DNA of 64,000 nucleotides from Ipomoea triloba. Its lineage: Eukaryota; Streptophyta; Magnoliopsida; Solanales; Convolvulaceae. Where the stretch lies: contig NC_044918.1 in the NCBI RefSeq assembly GCF_003576645.1, forward strand, positions 23,917,233 through 23,981,232. Direction: 5' to 3'. The notes under the pieces are model-generated. The model had not been told where the DNA came from. It was given only the letters and a program-made list of their open reading frames with translations, and searched no databases. Positions 43,866-54,943 of the stretch are shown here, piece by piece (within the stretch, counting starts at the first letter, position 1; each line of letters begins with the position of its first letter). Made by a program: the position numbers and the translations under genes.

Positions 43866-46172
43866 ATGTCTAAAATGGAACATCATAGGCATTTTCTTAT
43901 GTTTAACTTGGATAAGTTTGATGATTGGAAAGTGCGCATGCAGGCTCACTTGTCTGCCATGCATGATGAGATGTGGGACGTGATAACTGATGGACCCATC
44001 CAGATACTACAAGTGAACCCCAATCGTGTTGTTACCGATCCGACATCACCAGAAATGATTCCAAAGGAGAAATCCTTGCTAACTACCGAAGAGAGAACCC
44101 GAGTAAATCTCGACAATATAGCCAAGGATATACTCTACAAGGCATTGGACGAATCATTGTTTCCGAGAGTAAGAAAGTGCAAGACTGCTAAAGACATCTG
44201 GGATGTACTCATGCTCATAGGTGATGGAGACGAACAAGAGAAGGAGAACAAGCTGACGATTGCCATAAAGAAGTTTGAAGATTTCAAACTCAATCCGAAG
44301 GAGTCCATAACTAAAATGGAAGCTCGGTTCATAAAGTTATTGATGGAAATCAATGATCTTGATGAGAAAAAGCTAACACAAAAGGAGATAAACTTGAAGA
44401 TTCTCCGAAGACTACCCAAAAGCTGGGAAATGAAAGTAGTAGCTATGCGTGATCATAGAGACCTCAAGACAACAAGTACTACTCAGATCTTTAGTGATCT
44501 AAAAGCCTACGAGTTCGAGAAGAAAGCTCAAAATGATGAAGAACTGGAGACGAGAAATATAGCCTTAGTTGCAAATCATCAATCTTCATCATCAACACCA
44601 AGGTCAAATTCTAATCCCTCATCTGATTTTTTCACTGATGATCAGCTTGCTTTGTTCATGAGAAGGTTCAAAAGATTCATGCGAAAGAATCAATCCTATG
44701 ATAACTCTGACAAGACGAGAAGAACAAAGTACCGAAACAATGACAAGGCTAGCGGATCCAGAACACATGAGAAGGATGAAATACAAGTGCTGTGTTATAA
44801 CTGCTAAAAACCCGGACACTTCAAAGCTGAATGTCCATATCCCATCGTCAAGAAGCATCAGGATTAGCACAACTACAAGAAGAATTCGGGAAGTTATCAC
44901 AACCCGAAGAGTGCATCAAATAACGCTGACGAAGAGCCAAACAAAAACCAGAAGAATGATAGGCGAAGGAAGGCTCTAGCTGTAGAAGAGAAGTCAGAAG
45001 AAAAGAACGACGAGTCATGCACTTCCAGCTCCAGTTCAGAAAGTGACAGTTCGGAAGATGAGAAAGGACTACTGTGTCTTTTCAGTCAAGAGGACTCGGA
45101 TGAAGAACTGTGCCTTATGGCAGATGAAGAAGAGGTAACTTCACAAAACCACTCTTCTAATTATAGTTCCGAATCCACATATCATGAAAACCCTAGGGAA
45201 GCATTCGAAAGAATGATGAAGAGTTTTGATGGTATTGAGGATTCACACCTCAGACTCAAAGAAGAGAATGCCAAGCTATTGGCAGAAAGACAAGATCTCG
45301 AGGACTTAAGATCCAAAAATGCTGAGATGCTTGAATCTATAAGCCAGCTTGAGAAGCAAGTTCATCTTCTTGAGGAAGAGTGTAAAGCGAAGGATGATAG
45401 AGAGCAAAATTTGCGTGCGGTACTTGCGACATTTACAAATTCATCCAGATTAATGGATCGAATGGTAGATGATCAAAGACCATCAGGGAGTAGAACCGGA
45501 CTTGGTTATAGATCCAGCTCTTATCAACATGTTCTCTTAACAGGACCAACTGACCCTTCTACTAGTGGAGGTTTAAGTTCTGTGTTTGTCCAAGGACAAA
45601 CTGAAAATCTTGAGCCAGTGATTAACGCCACAAATGGAACAGAACCACAATCAACGAGTCGATTTAATGATTCGACTGAAACACGTATTGTGGAACCTAC
45701 GAGAGGAAATTTCCAAAACGGTAATCCAAGAAGTCATCAGACCCCTCGATATAGACCTCGCGTACCGAACCATCATGGTCGTATCGCAAATGGTCAACCA
45801 CTTGGGAATAACCAATCTAAAGGGAAATTTCAAGGCAATAAGAGGCAACATTACTCACAGAGGCAACGCAAGGGTATGCCTCAGGGAAGACCGAACTCTT
45901 ACCCGAATAATGTCAAGAATTTCAAAAAGTTCCCTAGCAAGCATAGAGGTGGGGAAGGCACTCTATATCCTAGTGATGAGGACTGGATTATGGACTATGA
46001 ACCAATGACAAGAGCAAAATTTCTGCTCCATCATAGACATAAACAAACCTCATACACTAGAGTCAACACGAATAAACCAACACCTCCTCTTCAAAAGGTT
46101 TATTCACCGAAGACACCTCAAGCCTACTATGATATCCCTTATGATTATCGCGTGCTTGTGGACCAAGGATGA
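43866..46172 (+). pseudogene. Copia gag polyprotein, two in-frame stops
   Basis: One reading frame of 768 codons from ATG 43866. Residues 1-230 look like the plant copia capsid family (FDDWKVRMQAHLSA near the start, KDIWDVL, ESITKMEARF, LRRLPKSWE). A CCHC zinc knuckle begins CYNC at residue 310, but TAA at 44805-44807 replaces the next codon; downstream KPGHFKAEC completes the knuckle in frame. A second stop, TAG, lies at 44865-44867. The frame then stays open with an acidic Ser-rich part, a coiled-coil-like stretch (LRLKEENAKLLAERQDLEDL) and a basic Gln/Arg/Gly-rich part up to 46172. The capsid half could still be made; full gag needs readthrough. Confidence 0.85.
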
Positions 46173-46268
46173 ACCTTACGAGTTCTAGGTATGCATGGAT
46201 GCCCAAGCTCACTGCTAACCGACAAGGACCCAAGAAGGTATGGGTACCTAAAAACACTTAATCTTTGA

Positions 46269-48491
46269 ATGCAGGGAAACAGGACCATCTGGTATGTAGA
46301 TAGTGGTTGCTCGAGACACATGACTGGAGATAAATCAGAATTGAGTAACTATAAAGCAAAGAATGGTCCTAAAGTAGTTTTCGGTGGAAACTCAAGTGGA
46401 CGAACCATGGGTACCAGAGATATCATGAAGAATGGTTTAATCATCCAAGAAGTCTCTTACGTTGAAGGATTAAAGTTCAATCTTTTGAGCACAAGTCAAT
46501 TTATGGGATATTCTGAAAAGAGTAAAGTTTTTCGAGTACTGAACAAGCGAACAATGGTGATAGAAGAATCAATACATGTAGTCTTCGACGAATCATCAAA
46601 AGAGGGAGTGGTGATCTCTGAGAAACAAACTGATGAAGAAACGAAAGATAGAGAAATTGAAGAACTATCCGAAGGATCAAAATCAGAAGACGACGATTAT
46701 CCACTCTTTCCAAATCTTCTACCAAATACTTCATCTCAAACCGAAGTATTACCGAATGATGGAAATGAGCCAATAACTCAACAAGATGGAGGCAATCAAG
46801 GCGAACCCTCCATTGATGAAGGAGCACCTCCTACCACTTTTCAACCGGATCTAAAATGGTTGAGAAATCATCCTCAAGATCAAATCATCGGTGACATACA
46901 TGATAATGTACGAACTCGTGCATCCATTCGGGAATGCATGATGGCATGTTTCATATCTCAAATTGAACCAAAGACCGTAGAAGAAGCACTAAATGACTCG
47001 GACTGGGTCATTGCCATGCAAGATGAACTACATCAATTTGAAAGAAATGATGTATGGGAACTGGTTCCACGACCAACTCATCAAAATGTCATTGGAACTA
47101 AATGGGTTTTCAGAAACAAGATGAATAAGCAAGGAGTAATTGTTAGAAACAAGGCTCGGTTAGTTGCAAAAGGATACTGTCAAGAAGAAGGGATCGATTT
47201 TGATGAAACCTTTGCACCTGTTGCTAGACTCGAAGCCATACGAATCTTTCTAGCATATGCTGCATGGAAAGACTTTAAAGTCTATCAAATGGATGTCAAA
47301 AGTGCCTTCTTGAATGGGCTTTTGGAAGAAGAAGTATATGTCGAGCAACCCCCAGGTTTTATCTCCGAAGTAGGGATGGATAAAGTATATAAACTCAAAA
47401 AGGCTTTATATGGTTTAAAACAAGCTCCAAGGGCTTGGTATGACACTTTATCATGCTTTCTTATAAGCTGTGGATTCACAAAAGGGATAGTCGACAAAAC
47501 CCTTTTTAGAATAAAAAACGGAGATCACATTCTGTTGGTACAAATATATGTAGATGACATCATTTTTGGTAGTACCGATTCAGGCCTATGTGAGAAATTC
47601 TCAAAACTCATGCAAGGGAAATTCGAGATGAGCATGATGGGAGAATTAAATTACTTTTTGGGTCTTCAGGTAAAACAAGAACAAAATGGGATTTTTATAA
47701 ATCAAGCAAAATACACCAAGGATCTCATCAAGAAATTCGGCGTTGATGGAAAGACCTCGGTCAAAATACCCATGAACACTTCGTTACGAATGGATATCGA
47801 TAACGAAGGAAAGGATGTGGATCAGACGAAATATAGAGGAATCATCGTTTCTCTATTATATCTTACGGCTAGTCGACCGGACATATCGTTTGCTGTAGGA
47901 GTATGTGCTCGGTTTCAAGCCAATCCGAAGGAAAGTCATTTGAGCGCTGCCAAAAAGATACTAAGATATCTAAAAGGGACTCAAAGTGTGGGACTTTGGT
48001 ACCCGAGGAGTGACAATTTTGATCTAGTTGGATACTCGGACGCAGATTTTGCGGGGTGCAAAATTGATCGAAAAAGTACATCAGGGACTTGCCAATTCTT
48101 AGGGGGAAGGCTTGTCTCTTGGTTCAGTAAAAAGCAGAATTCCATTGCAACAAGCACCGCTGAAGCCGAATACATAGCGGCTGGCAGTTGTTGTGCACAA
48201 ATACTATGGATGATGCAACAACTCAAAGACTATGGTGTATCTGCCAAAGAAGTAAGCATTATGTGTGACAACACAAGTGCGATCGCCATAACTCAAAATC
48301 CTGTTTTGCACTCCAGAACCAAGCATATTGATATAAAATATCATTTCATTAGAGATCACGTGGAGAAAAAGGATATCAAACTCGAATATGTGAATACCGA
48401 AGACCAGCTTGCGGATATTCTCACTAAACCGCTTGCTGAAGCAAGATTCTCTATCTTGAGGCATGAGCTCGGTATGATAGAGATGAATTGA
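46269..48491 (+). CDS. Copia pol: protease, RT and RNase H, integrase deleted
   Basis: 740 codons, open throughout. Protease active site [14 protein letters not shown] at residues 8-21 (D11-S12-G13). At residue 78-79 the sequence jumps from LLSTSQF, which normally precedes the integrase, to [17 protein letters not shown], which normally follows it. The HHCC zinc finger and D,D-35-E core are absent without loss of frame. RT follows, with [37 protein letters not shown] and YVDD at 427-430. RNase H has [18 protein letters not shown] (from 589), [10 protein letters not shown] and [20 protein letters not shown] and RNase H look catalytically intact. The linker from gag (46173-46268) carries a frame change and stop; the word GPKKVWVPKNT lies there in another frame. 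Confidence 0.9.
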   Translation: MQGNRTIWYVDSGCSRHMTGDKSELSNYKAKNGPKVVFGGNSSGRTMGTRDIMKNGLIIQEVSYVEGLKFNLLSTSQFMGYSEKSKVFRVLNKRTMVIEESIHVVFDESSKEGVVISEKQTDEETKDREIEELSEGSKSEDDDYPLFPNLLPNTSSQTEVLPNDGNEPITQQDGGNQGEPSIDEGAPPTTFQPDLKWLRNHPQDQIIGDIHDNVRTRASIRECMMACFISQIEPKTVEEALNDSDWVIAMQDELHQFERNDVWELVPRPTHQNVIGTKWVFRNKMNKQGVIVRNKARLVAKGYCQEEGIDFDETFAPVARLEAIRIFLAYAAWKDFKVYQMDVKSAFLNGLLEEEVYVEQPPGFISEVGMDKVYKLKKALYGLKQAPRAWYDTLSCFLISCGFTKGIVDKTLFRIKNGDHILLVQIYVDDIIFGSTDSGLCEKFSKLMQGKFEMSMMGELNYFLGLQVKQEQNGIFINQAKYTKDLIKKFGVDGKTSVKIPMNTSLRMDIDNEGKDVDQTKYRGIIVSLLYLTASRPDISFAVGVCARFQANPKESHLSAAKKILRYLKGTQSVGLWYPRSDNFDLVGYSDADFAGCKIDRKSTSGTCQFLGGRLVSWFSKKQNSIATSTAEAEYIAAGSCCAQILWMMQQLKDYGVSAKEVSIMCDNTSAIAITQNPVLHSRTKHIDIKYHFIRDHVEKKDIKLEYVNTEDQLADILTKPLAEARFSILRHELGMIEMN

Positions 48492-48678
48492 TGGAAAGAC
48501 AAATGAATCGATCCAAAACTTAAAGGACTTATCAGTTATGACACCTTGAAGTTAATGCTCCTCAAAATCAGAAGTTCACGGATTCATATTAATAGATAAG
48601 CTCAAAACTCTTGGACGGTTGCAACTCTGATTGGTCACGTCAAACGGATCTCAGCCAATCACAGAGCCTCAATCTCTC

Positions 48679-48687
48679 TATAAATAG
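48679..48687 (+). promoter_or_regulatory. Internal TATA box upstream of accessory ORF 1
   Basis: TATAAATAG in the context CTCTCTATAAATAGATC, 76 bp before the ATG at 48755. Composition and spacing match plant pol II promoters. A splice-acceptor-like TTCTATTTTGCAG (48740-48752) lies just before the ATG, so a spliced genomic RNA is the alternative expression route. Confidence 0.5.
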
Positions 48688-48754
48688 ATCACAACCGAGG
48701 AAGGGAAAAGTATCCTAACTCCTAATCCTTTGTGTTGTCTTCTATTTTGCAGGA

Positions 48755-49480
48755 ATGGATAAAGGGAAGGGCAAGAAGGCGTGTTCTGAAGAGAAACCTG
48801 TCAAGAAAAGGTTCTCTTTTCGGCTGTTGTTGAAAGAAGGAGTCAAGAAAAGGTTCTCTTTTCGGCTGTTGTTGAAAGAAGGAACAAAGAAAAGGTTCTC
48901 TTTTCGGCTGTTGTTGAAAGAAGGAACAAGCAAACTCAACAAGTTGAGAGAAGAAAAGGGAGAACCTCTCAAAGGGGACACATTTGCACATCCTCTAGAA
49001 CTCTCTGATTCGGACTCTGGGGATTACGTGCCCAAGCCACTTACCATGTCTGTCCCAGGCTTTTATTCCGGAGGCATAGCTCCACCTAACGAGGAACCCT
49101 ACTGGCCGGATCCAGACCTCGTGCCAAGGCCAACTCCTCCACCCTCCATGAACTATACTGGAGATGATGCCTGGAATGACATCCAAAGATGGTACCAGCA
49201 GGATCAGGCTCCAAACCAGCCAGCAAATGAAGCCTTTGACGAGGACTATCTTCGCTACCTTGCAATGCTTGAGCCAGATGATGTATCTGACAAGTCCTCG
49301 GTTCTTGAAAATGAACCGGGTTATGGACCTATGGCCCCATCTTGGGTCCATGATGCTGCCCGAAGTGCTCTACCAGCCCCAAGCCCTCCTACCACGGAGA
49401 GCAGCCAAGGACAAAGCCTTATGTCAACTGCTAACAGTAGGCATGCAAAGAAGAAGGGCAAAGGCAAGGCAAGAAAGTAG
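48755..49480 (+). CDS. Sirevirus-like accessory ORF 1, unknown function
   Basis: 241 codons, not recognised. N-terminus very basic. Residues about 16-57 are three tandem 14-residue units (VKKRFSFRLLLKEG and variants), encoded by three nearly identical 42-bp repeats (48800-48925). The middle is acidic and Pro/Tyr-rich (LSDSDSGDYVPKP, EEPYWPDPDLVPRPTPPP); the C-terminus is Lys-rich (KKKGKGKARK). No signal peptide, membrane segment or enzyme motif. It lies in the extra region where Sireviruses may carry an envelope-like gene, but does not look like an envelope. The ATG was chosen for its place after the TATA box and the acceptor-like site. Confidence 0.65.
   Translation: MDKGKGKKACSEEKPVKKRFSFRLLLKEGVKKRFSFRLLLKEGTKKRFSFRLLLKEGTSKLNKLREEKGEPLKGDTFAHPLELSDSDSGDYVPKPLTMSVPGFYSGGIAPPNEEPYWPDPDLVPRPTPPPSMNYTGDDAWNDIQRWYQQDQAPNQPANEAFDEDYLRYLAMLEPDDVSDKSSVLENEPGYGPMAPSWVHDAARSALPAPSPPTTESSQGQSLMSTANSRHAKKKGKGKARK
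48800..48925 (+). repeat. Three 42-bp in-frame repeats in accessory ORF 1
   Basis: Units start at 48800, 48842 and 48884 and differ only in the first few bases (GTCAAG, GTCAAG, ACAAAG). Near identity implies recent expansion. Confidence 0.9.
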
Positions 49481-50153
49481 TTGTCATGCCTTGTAGCAAA
49501 ATCAGGGTTGGGTTGGCCAGTTTAATATGTTATCTCGGCTGTCACTTGTTATCTTTCCAATGAATGAAACTATCTTTTAATTGCGTAGTCTGTCATTCTC
49601 TTTTCCGAAGTGTTAAATCTTCCCGAAGGGTAACAAACTCAATGGCTAAACTTCTATCAGTACCGAAGACTGATAATGCACACAGCACATGTGATGACCG
49701 AATTCATATTGACCGAAGGATTGAACCACCGAATCCTTAACACCGAGGACTCTCTGTGTGATTCTTGTGATCAAATGGTCAAATATGTATCGTGTTGAAC
49801 AAGTCTCAGGATGGAACTCACTTATAACCGTTCAACTTGAGAACGTGGGATCATGATGGTACACGTGTCAATGCCCTATTCGAAGAAAATGCCGAAGCAT
49901 GCGCTCCACCTTCTCTGAATCGTCTGACATGAAAAGACGGGCCATCAAGATGTGACGGTAAAATGAGTGCATTTCTCTTTCCTCATTAAATAGCCATTTC
50001 ACCTTATGGGAAACTACTCTTATCAGTACAAACCTCGACCACGGCTTTATGCCATTTTTGTCCTTTCATTAAAGGGCATTTAAGGGCTTTTGTCTCTTGC
50101 TCTTAAATTCGCTCCACTTTCTCCAAAATGACCCGATTCACCATCTCTCACCA
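49481..50153. other. Intergenic segment between accessory ORFs 1 and 2
   Basis: Non-coding. It begins with a 3'-UTR-like stretch containing AATGAATGAAAC (49559-49570), a weak polyadenylation context. It then has several CCGAAG words like those of the LTR and ends in a promoter-like region. Confidence 0.5.
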
Positions 50154-50160
50154 TATATAA
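50154..50160 (+). promoter_or_regulatory. Internal TATA box upstream of accessory ORF 2
   Basis: TATATAA in CACCATATATAACCTC, 104 bp before the ATG at 50258, followed by a pyrimidine-rich leader (50165-50230). Looks like a second internal pol II promoter. Confidence 0.45.
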
Positions 50161-50257
50161 CCTCTTGTACCTCTCACTTTTTACCTTTTACCCTCCCAAA
50201 AGCACCGTTATCCTCTTAACCATAAAATCTCTCTAAAAATACCAAAAGTTGAGAATC

Positions 50258-53200
50258 ATGTCATCATCTGGATCAAGTTCTTCGTCTGAAAGCTCAAGTT
50301 CATCTTCCGATGATGTTGCTAATGCTCATGGTCCACCGCCAAAACCCTCACCCACGCCGGAAAAGACACCAGCCACTCAAGAACCGTTCAGACCTCCACA
50401 GATTATAACTCGTCCATGTGAAGATGTGGAAGTTTTCAAGTTCTTCTCCACAGTTGTTAAAGGTCAGAAGTCAAACCATTGCATGGTTAAGGCCGGTTCG
50501 ATGCCTGATGTTGACGGTTTTCTTGATAAAGTCCTTGACAAAGAGTTTGGAAATCACGTTGTGAAGTGCCTTGAGGACGGTAATCTTTACAAATTTGTTA
50601 CTTTCAAACATAAAGCCTGGTATCCCATTGATGTGACACAATTCTATATAAATGCTGAAGTACAAACTGTCAATGGTGTTGATGAAATTCACTCAATAGT
50701 TAATGGCACTGAGGTTGTGATTTCTCATGAAGACATTAGGAGAGTTTTTGACTTTCCTATCTGTGGGGATGGTTACCATCCAGACTGCTCTGAGAAGAAA
50801 TATAGCAGAAAGAAGATGTGGAAAAAGATGAAGGGTCATTCACAACCCTCATCCTTTTCGTCCATTTTGAAGAAGAAGATGTTGAAACTGGATTATGAAT
50901 TTGTCGTAGACATCTTGAACAAGATTGTTGAGAGCAAACAATCTGGGACTGATGACATATCTGACAAAAAGATGCGGATGTTGTGTGCACTTCTGGAAAA
51001 TTACCCTGTTGATTGGTCAAGGGTGATTTTTGACTTTTTGGTAGATAATGTTCAAACAGGTGTCAATCCTACGACCAGATGGATTGTTAAGGTTCTTGGC
51101 TATGGATTCATGCTCAGTACTATTCTGAGAGATAAGAAAGTGAAGTTGCGCATGGGAACTGCCTCACATAGAACTCACTATCACATGACCTCAAAGCCAC
51201 CAAATTACCTCAAGAGAAAGGCAGATGAACTGGAAGCTGCCTTGAGAAAGGAACAGAAAAAATCCCAATCCAAATCGTCCAAAAGCTCAGTTGGACAGGG
51301 GGAATCTGAGATGGCTAAAGGCCATGGTTCGAAAGGCTCTACACACCAACCAAAGATACAACCCGAGCCCTCAAAACCGAAAGCCTCCAAACATGCTGAA
51401 TCCTCAAAGCGCACCGAATCCTCACTTGAGGAAGAGCCAAAAAAGTCTTCTAAGAAGCGTAAGGCAGGAAGTCTGGAAGCTGCCCAGAAGAAGAAGTCAA
51501 AGAAGCATAAATCTAAACGCTCTAAGGGATCGCATGAGAAGGATCTCACCGAAGTCTCAGAAGGTCGCAAGACTGAAAGAAAGCAAGCCAAATCCTCTCA
51601 TGAGGAGGAGGCGAAGGCATCAGAAGAAGTCACTAAGAAGAGGAAGGAAAAACAGCTTAGACGTCCGAAAAAGAAACAAAGGACTGATCAAACTGACGAA
51701 GTTGAAGAAGGACATGAAACCCAACCAACTGCTGTCTTACCAGCAGAAGAGGAACCGAGGGAAGCCCAACTTGAAGATTGTCACCGAGTTCTTCCCCCTC
51801 CTCTTGATCTTTCCAGGGAAGATAGTAATGAGGAAGATCAAATGCCTCTTACTAGGCTACCGAAACCGACGACTCATCAAATCGAATCACCCTCTGAACC
51901 ATCTATCTTGGAGCCTTTACCACCTCCCGAACCCTTGGTTACTGAACCTGAAAGTCCCATTGCTCCCATACCCAGAACACAACAGCTGGTAATCACTTTG
52001 CCACGAAATGAGTCAGGATCCGAATCAACAATGATAGAGGAAGAATCTGATGGAGATGATACTGAGGTCTGTGATCAATCTTATAGACCAATGTCTGCAA
52101 TAGTTCGACGACAAATCACAGAACATTTGTCTCCTTCCATGGCCCGTATAATGCTCACTCTTGATTACATGCATCGACACCTCCTTTTGAAATGGCCGCG
52201 TGTGTCAACTATTCGGATTGAAGAGATTCCACCTACAACAACAGAATCTGAAATTTCTGAGTCAGCTCAGCAACTTATCCTCCATCCTGATTCCGTCGCT
52301 CAACAGATTAATGCCGACGCAGCTTTGGCTCAGCAGATGGCATATGAGGAATTTGAGGCTGAAATACCTCCTGCTGAAGCATTGATTGCTGAAAGTTCTC
52401 ATGAGGAGATACTGAGACGAGAACTTGCTCGTATTTACAATTGGCAGGAATGGCGGATGTCAAGTCTTCGGGTTATAGCAAGTACAATTAGCGAAATGGC
52501 CGAAGAAGAAGAATGGGCACTGGATTGGATGGGCACACGGTCTGTTTTTGACGCCACACGGCCCGATGAAATTGAAAGAGTTTTTGCTGAAAAACTCCAA
52601 GGAAGAACAACTCGGTTTGGCAAATCTGTAGATTTGAATGTTGGCTACCGAACTCCTCGGGAACGCCTTATGCTAGAAGACATGCAGATTGCCAAAATCC
52701 ACAACATCTCTCGAGCACAAACAGAGATAAGAGATCTTAGACCAGATGTTGGGCCGAGTCGTCAACAAGATGAAGATGATGCTGAGGATTCGAATTCTAA
52801 TCAAAATCACGGATGCCGTGATCAACATCATAAGAATGATGATGATAATGACAACGATGATCCATCTAGAAGTCATGCTCCTCCTTCCCGAGCTGTTAAC
52901 ATTCCAAACACAGGAGTACAGATAACTCGTGCCAATGATGAATCTAATCAGAACCATACCAATGAGCCGAGGTCTGCTCCCACCGAATCCATGGAAGCAC
53001 AAATCCTGCTAAGTCCTAGTTCAGCCCGAGATGAAACAATGGAAGCGTCTCGAGGTGCGAATCATGATGGCTTGCAGCCACTTGATGAAAAGATGATTTC
53101 ATCAGATCTTAATTTGGTTGATGTTGAGGTAGAAGTCCTTCCTGACTACACTTCGGATGGAAACCTGGAAGCATCTAAAAGTGCAAGTCCCGAAAACTTA

Positions 53201-54163
53201 CCCTCTCCAATCGACGACTTAAATCTTGCAAAAGGCCAAGAACTCGTCCTAGTTCAAGGTGAAAACCTGGAAGCACCTTCCAAGGATAGTCATGGTCTAT
53301 CTGTTGACGCATCCAAGAGCTCGGATTCTTCTGAGGTAATCCTTGATACCTCTTCTGCTTTCACTTCTCTGATGAATGCTATACAGGGATTAGCGAGGAC
53401 TCAAGATGCACAGTTCAAATCTCTTAACGAGTCCATCACTAAAATAAAGAAGGATGTGAGAAGGCAGAAAAAGAAGTCCTCTAAGTCTACCATCGATGAA
53501 AGAATTACTGCTCTTGAGAAGAAGATCGATAATGCATTCTCTGAGAATCTTATTTCTCTTGGATCTTTGAAGGACTCGGTAACTGAAATCACGAAAATAC
53601 AGCGTGATTTGGTTACGAAGCATGCATTTATTAAGGAGCGTCTTGATTTATCCTGCTCAAAGCTTGAAACTGTCTCCGGGAATCAACATGCAACAGCCTC
53701 TCTTGTCTGTGAGTTCGAATGGTCTCTTAAGGAGTTGCAAGTTTGCATCAATCGTCTGAGTAACAAGGTAGATACTCTCATAGGAGTAAATGATGCCAAC
53801 AAGGGGGAAGAGATGAAAGGAACGCCCCCGAACACTTGCAAAGGAAAGGAAATTGTCCTAAGGAATGATGATTAGGACAATGATGATATTTCACGACAAA
53901 GGAAGGCCATCCTGAATCTGAGAAAAACTCCATCTCCTTCACCATCTCCGAAGAGAACACAAAATAAACCTACAGGTGGTGAACCGAGTTCTACAAGGCA
54001 AAAGAAACAAGGCAAAGAACCGAAGCAAATGACTCGGAGAGTAAATGGAGAACCTATCGAGTATGTTCCATACAAATTCCATACAAAAAAGGATCTGGAA
54101 AGAAATGGGAAGAATGCAACATTCCACCTTTTTGGAACAAAAAGCAACCCATGGATAGGCTAA
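50258..54163 (+). CDS. Sirevirus-like accessory ORF 2 (envelope-position ORF), one stop near the end
   Basis: The frame opens at ATG 50258 (an upstream TTG at 50249 is not a likely start) and runs 1205 codons to TAG 53873-53875. It continues open for 95 more codons to TAA 54161-54163, so the TAG probably truncates an original protein of about 1300 residues. Order: Ser-rich N-terminus; a folded-looking part (residues about 45-290) with FKFFSTVVKGQ, KAWYPIDVTQFYIN and TTRWIVKVLGYGF; a long Lys/Ser/Glu-rich disordered part with nuclear-localisation-like KKKSKKHKSKRSKG; an acidic Pro-rich middle; a C-terminal coiled coil (about 1040-1190, DERITALEKKIDNAFSE). No signal peptide or transmembrane helix is visible, unlike a classical envelope protein. 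Function unknown. Confidence 0.65.
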
Positions 54164-54693
54164 ATTTCTTGCGAGATCAAAATGAAAGAATCTTTGAGCA
54201 AAGAAAGAAAGATGAAGAAATTAATGAAAGAATCTTTGAGCAAAGAAAGAAAGATGAAGAAATTTTCCGAAGAATCTTTGAGCAAAGAAAGAAAGATGAA
54301 GAAATTTTCCGAATTCAGCAGGAAGAACAGAAGAGATTTGAGAAAGTTATGAAGGAACTTGAAGAAACAAACAAGATAACCAAAGCAGCTGAAGGACGAA
54401 CCAAAATGAATGGCATTGCTCAAATTTTGACTGCCATGCAACAAAGTTTCTCCGATGGTATGAATGCTCCTGAACTAATAACTTGGTGGGACTGGGGAGT
54501 TATAAGGGGAGAAAATCTTGGTGAAGTAGTCCAAAACTATCTGATGCTGAGGCTACCCCATAAATATGCTTTCAAGATTGAAGGACTCGACACAGTGAAA
54601 GCAAGGAAAGAAATCAACGATATGATCCAACTCCAAGAGCATGAAATTTGGGAAAGAGAGAAGAAAAAGAAGACTGGTGAAAGCTCAAAATAA
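54151..54693 (+). CDS. Sirevirus-like accessory ORF 3, coiled-coil protein of unknown function
   Basis: 180 codons. The ATG overlaps the end of accessory ORF 2 by 13 bp in another frame (ATGGATAGGCTAA). Residues 11-52 are three 14-residue units built on RIFEQRKKDEEI, strongly charged and heptad-like, encoded by 42-bp repeats at 54181-54306. The middle (TKMNGIAQILTAMQQSFSDG) and the end (EHEIWEREKKKKTGE) are also helical and charged. No recognised domain. Translation by reinitiation after ORF 2 is possible; separate splicing is the alternative. Confidence 0.6.
   Translation: MDRLNFLRDQNERIFEQRKKDEEINERIFEQRKKDEEIFRRIFEQRKKDEEIFRIQQEEQKRFEKVMKELEETNKITKAAEGRTKMNGIAQILTAMQQSFSDGMNAPELITWWDWGVIRGENLGEVVQNYLMLRLPHKYAFKIEGLDTVKARKEINDMIQLQEHEIWEREKKKKTGESSK
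54181..54306 (+). repeat. Three 42-bp in-frame repeats in accessory ORF 3
   Basis: Units start at 54181, 54223 and 54265; the third replaces AATGAA by TTCCGA. Same period and copy number as the repeat in accessory ORF 1, but unrelated sequence. Confidence 0.9.
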
Positions 54694-54766
54694 GAAGAAT
54701 TTTTTTCCTTCTGTCTTTAAATTTTGTCAGTTTTGCTTTTTGTAATGATGTATGAAACTTCTTATA

Positions 54767-54772
54767 AATAAA
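54767..54772 (+). promoter_or_regulatory. Polyadenylation signal after accessory ORF 3
   Basis: AATAAA in CTTATAAATAAAAGTC, 74 bp after the ORF 3 stop, preceded by T-rich sequence with TTTTTGTAATGATGTATG. Suggests that ORFs 2-3 form a transcription unit ending before the 3' LTR. Confidence 0.5.
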
Positions 54773-54929
54773 AGTCTTCTTTCGTTCGGGATCAGCGTGT
54801 GTGTGTTATCTAGCTTTGTTTTACTCCTCGTCTCAAATGTAAAACTTCAACTATTCTGGCACACTTAATGAAAATCCTTTTGAGGATAAAGAAAGCCGAA
54901 GAGAATGAACTTAGGGTGTTGGCATCATC

Positions 54930-54943
54930 AAAAAGGGGGAAAT
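54930..54943 (+). promoter_or_regulatory. Polypurine tract
   Basis: AAAAAGGGGGAAAT immediately before the 3' LTR; the preceding GGCATCATC is also typical of Sireviruses. Confidence 0.85.

Noticed and set aside
45651..48464. Minus-strand open frames of 60-108 codons across gag and pol
   Set aside because: Antisense shadows of the plus-strand copia coding region.
50258..54163. Accessory ORF 2 as a classical retroviral-type envelope
   Set aside because: No signal peptide, hydrophobic fusion segment or transmembrane helix is visible; the composition is charged and disordered with a coiled coil.
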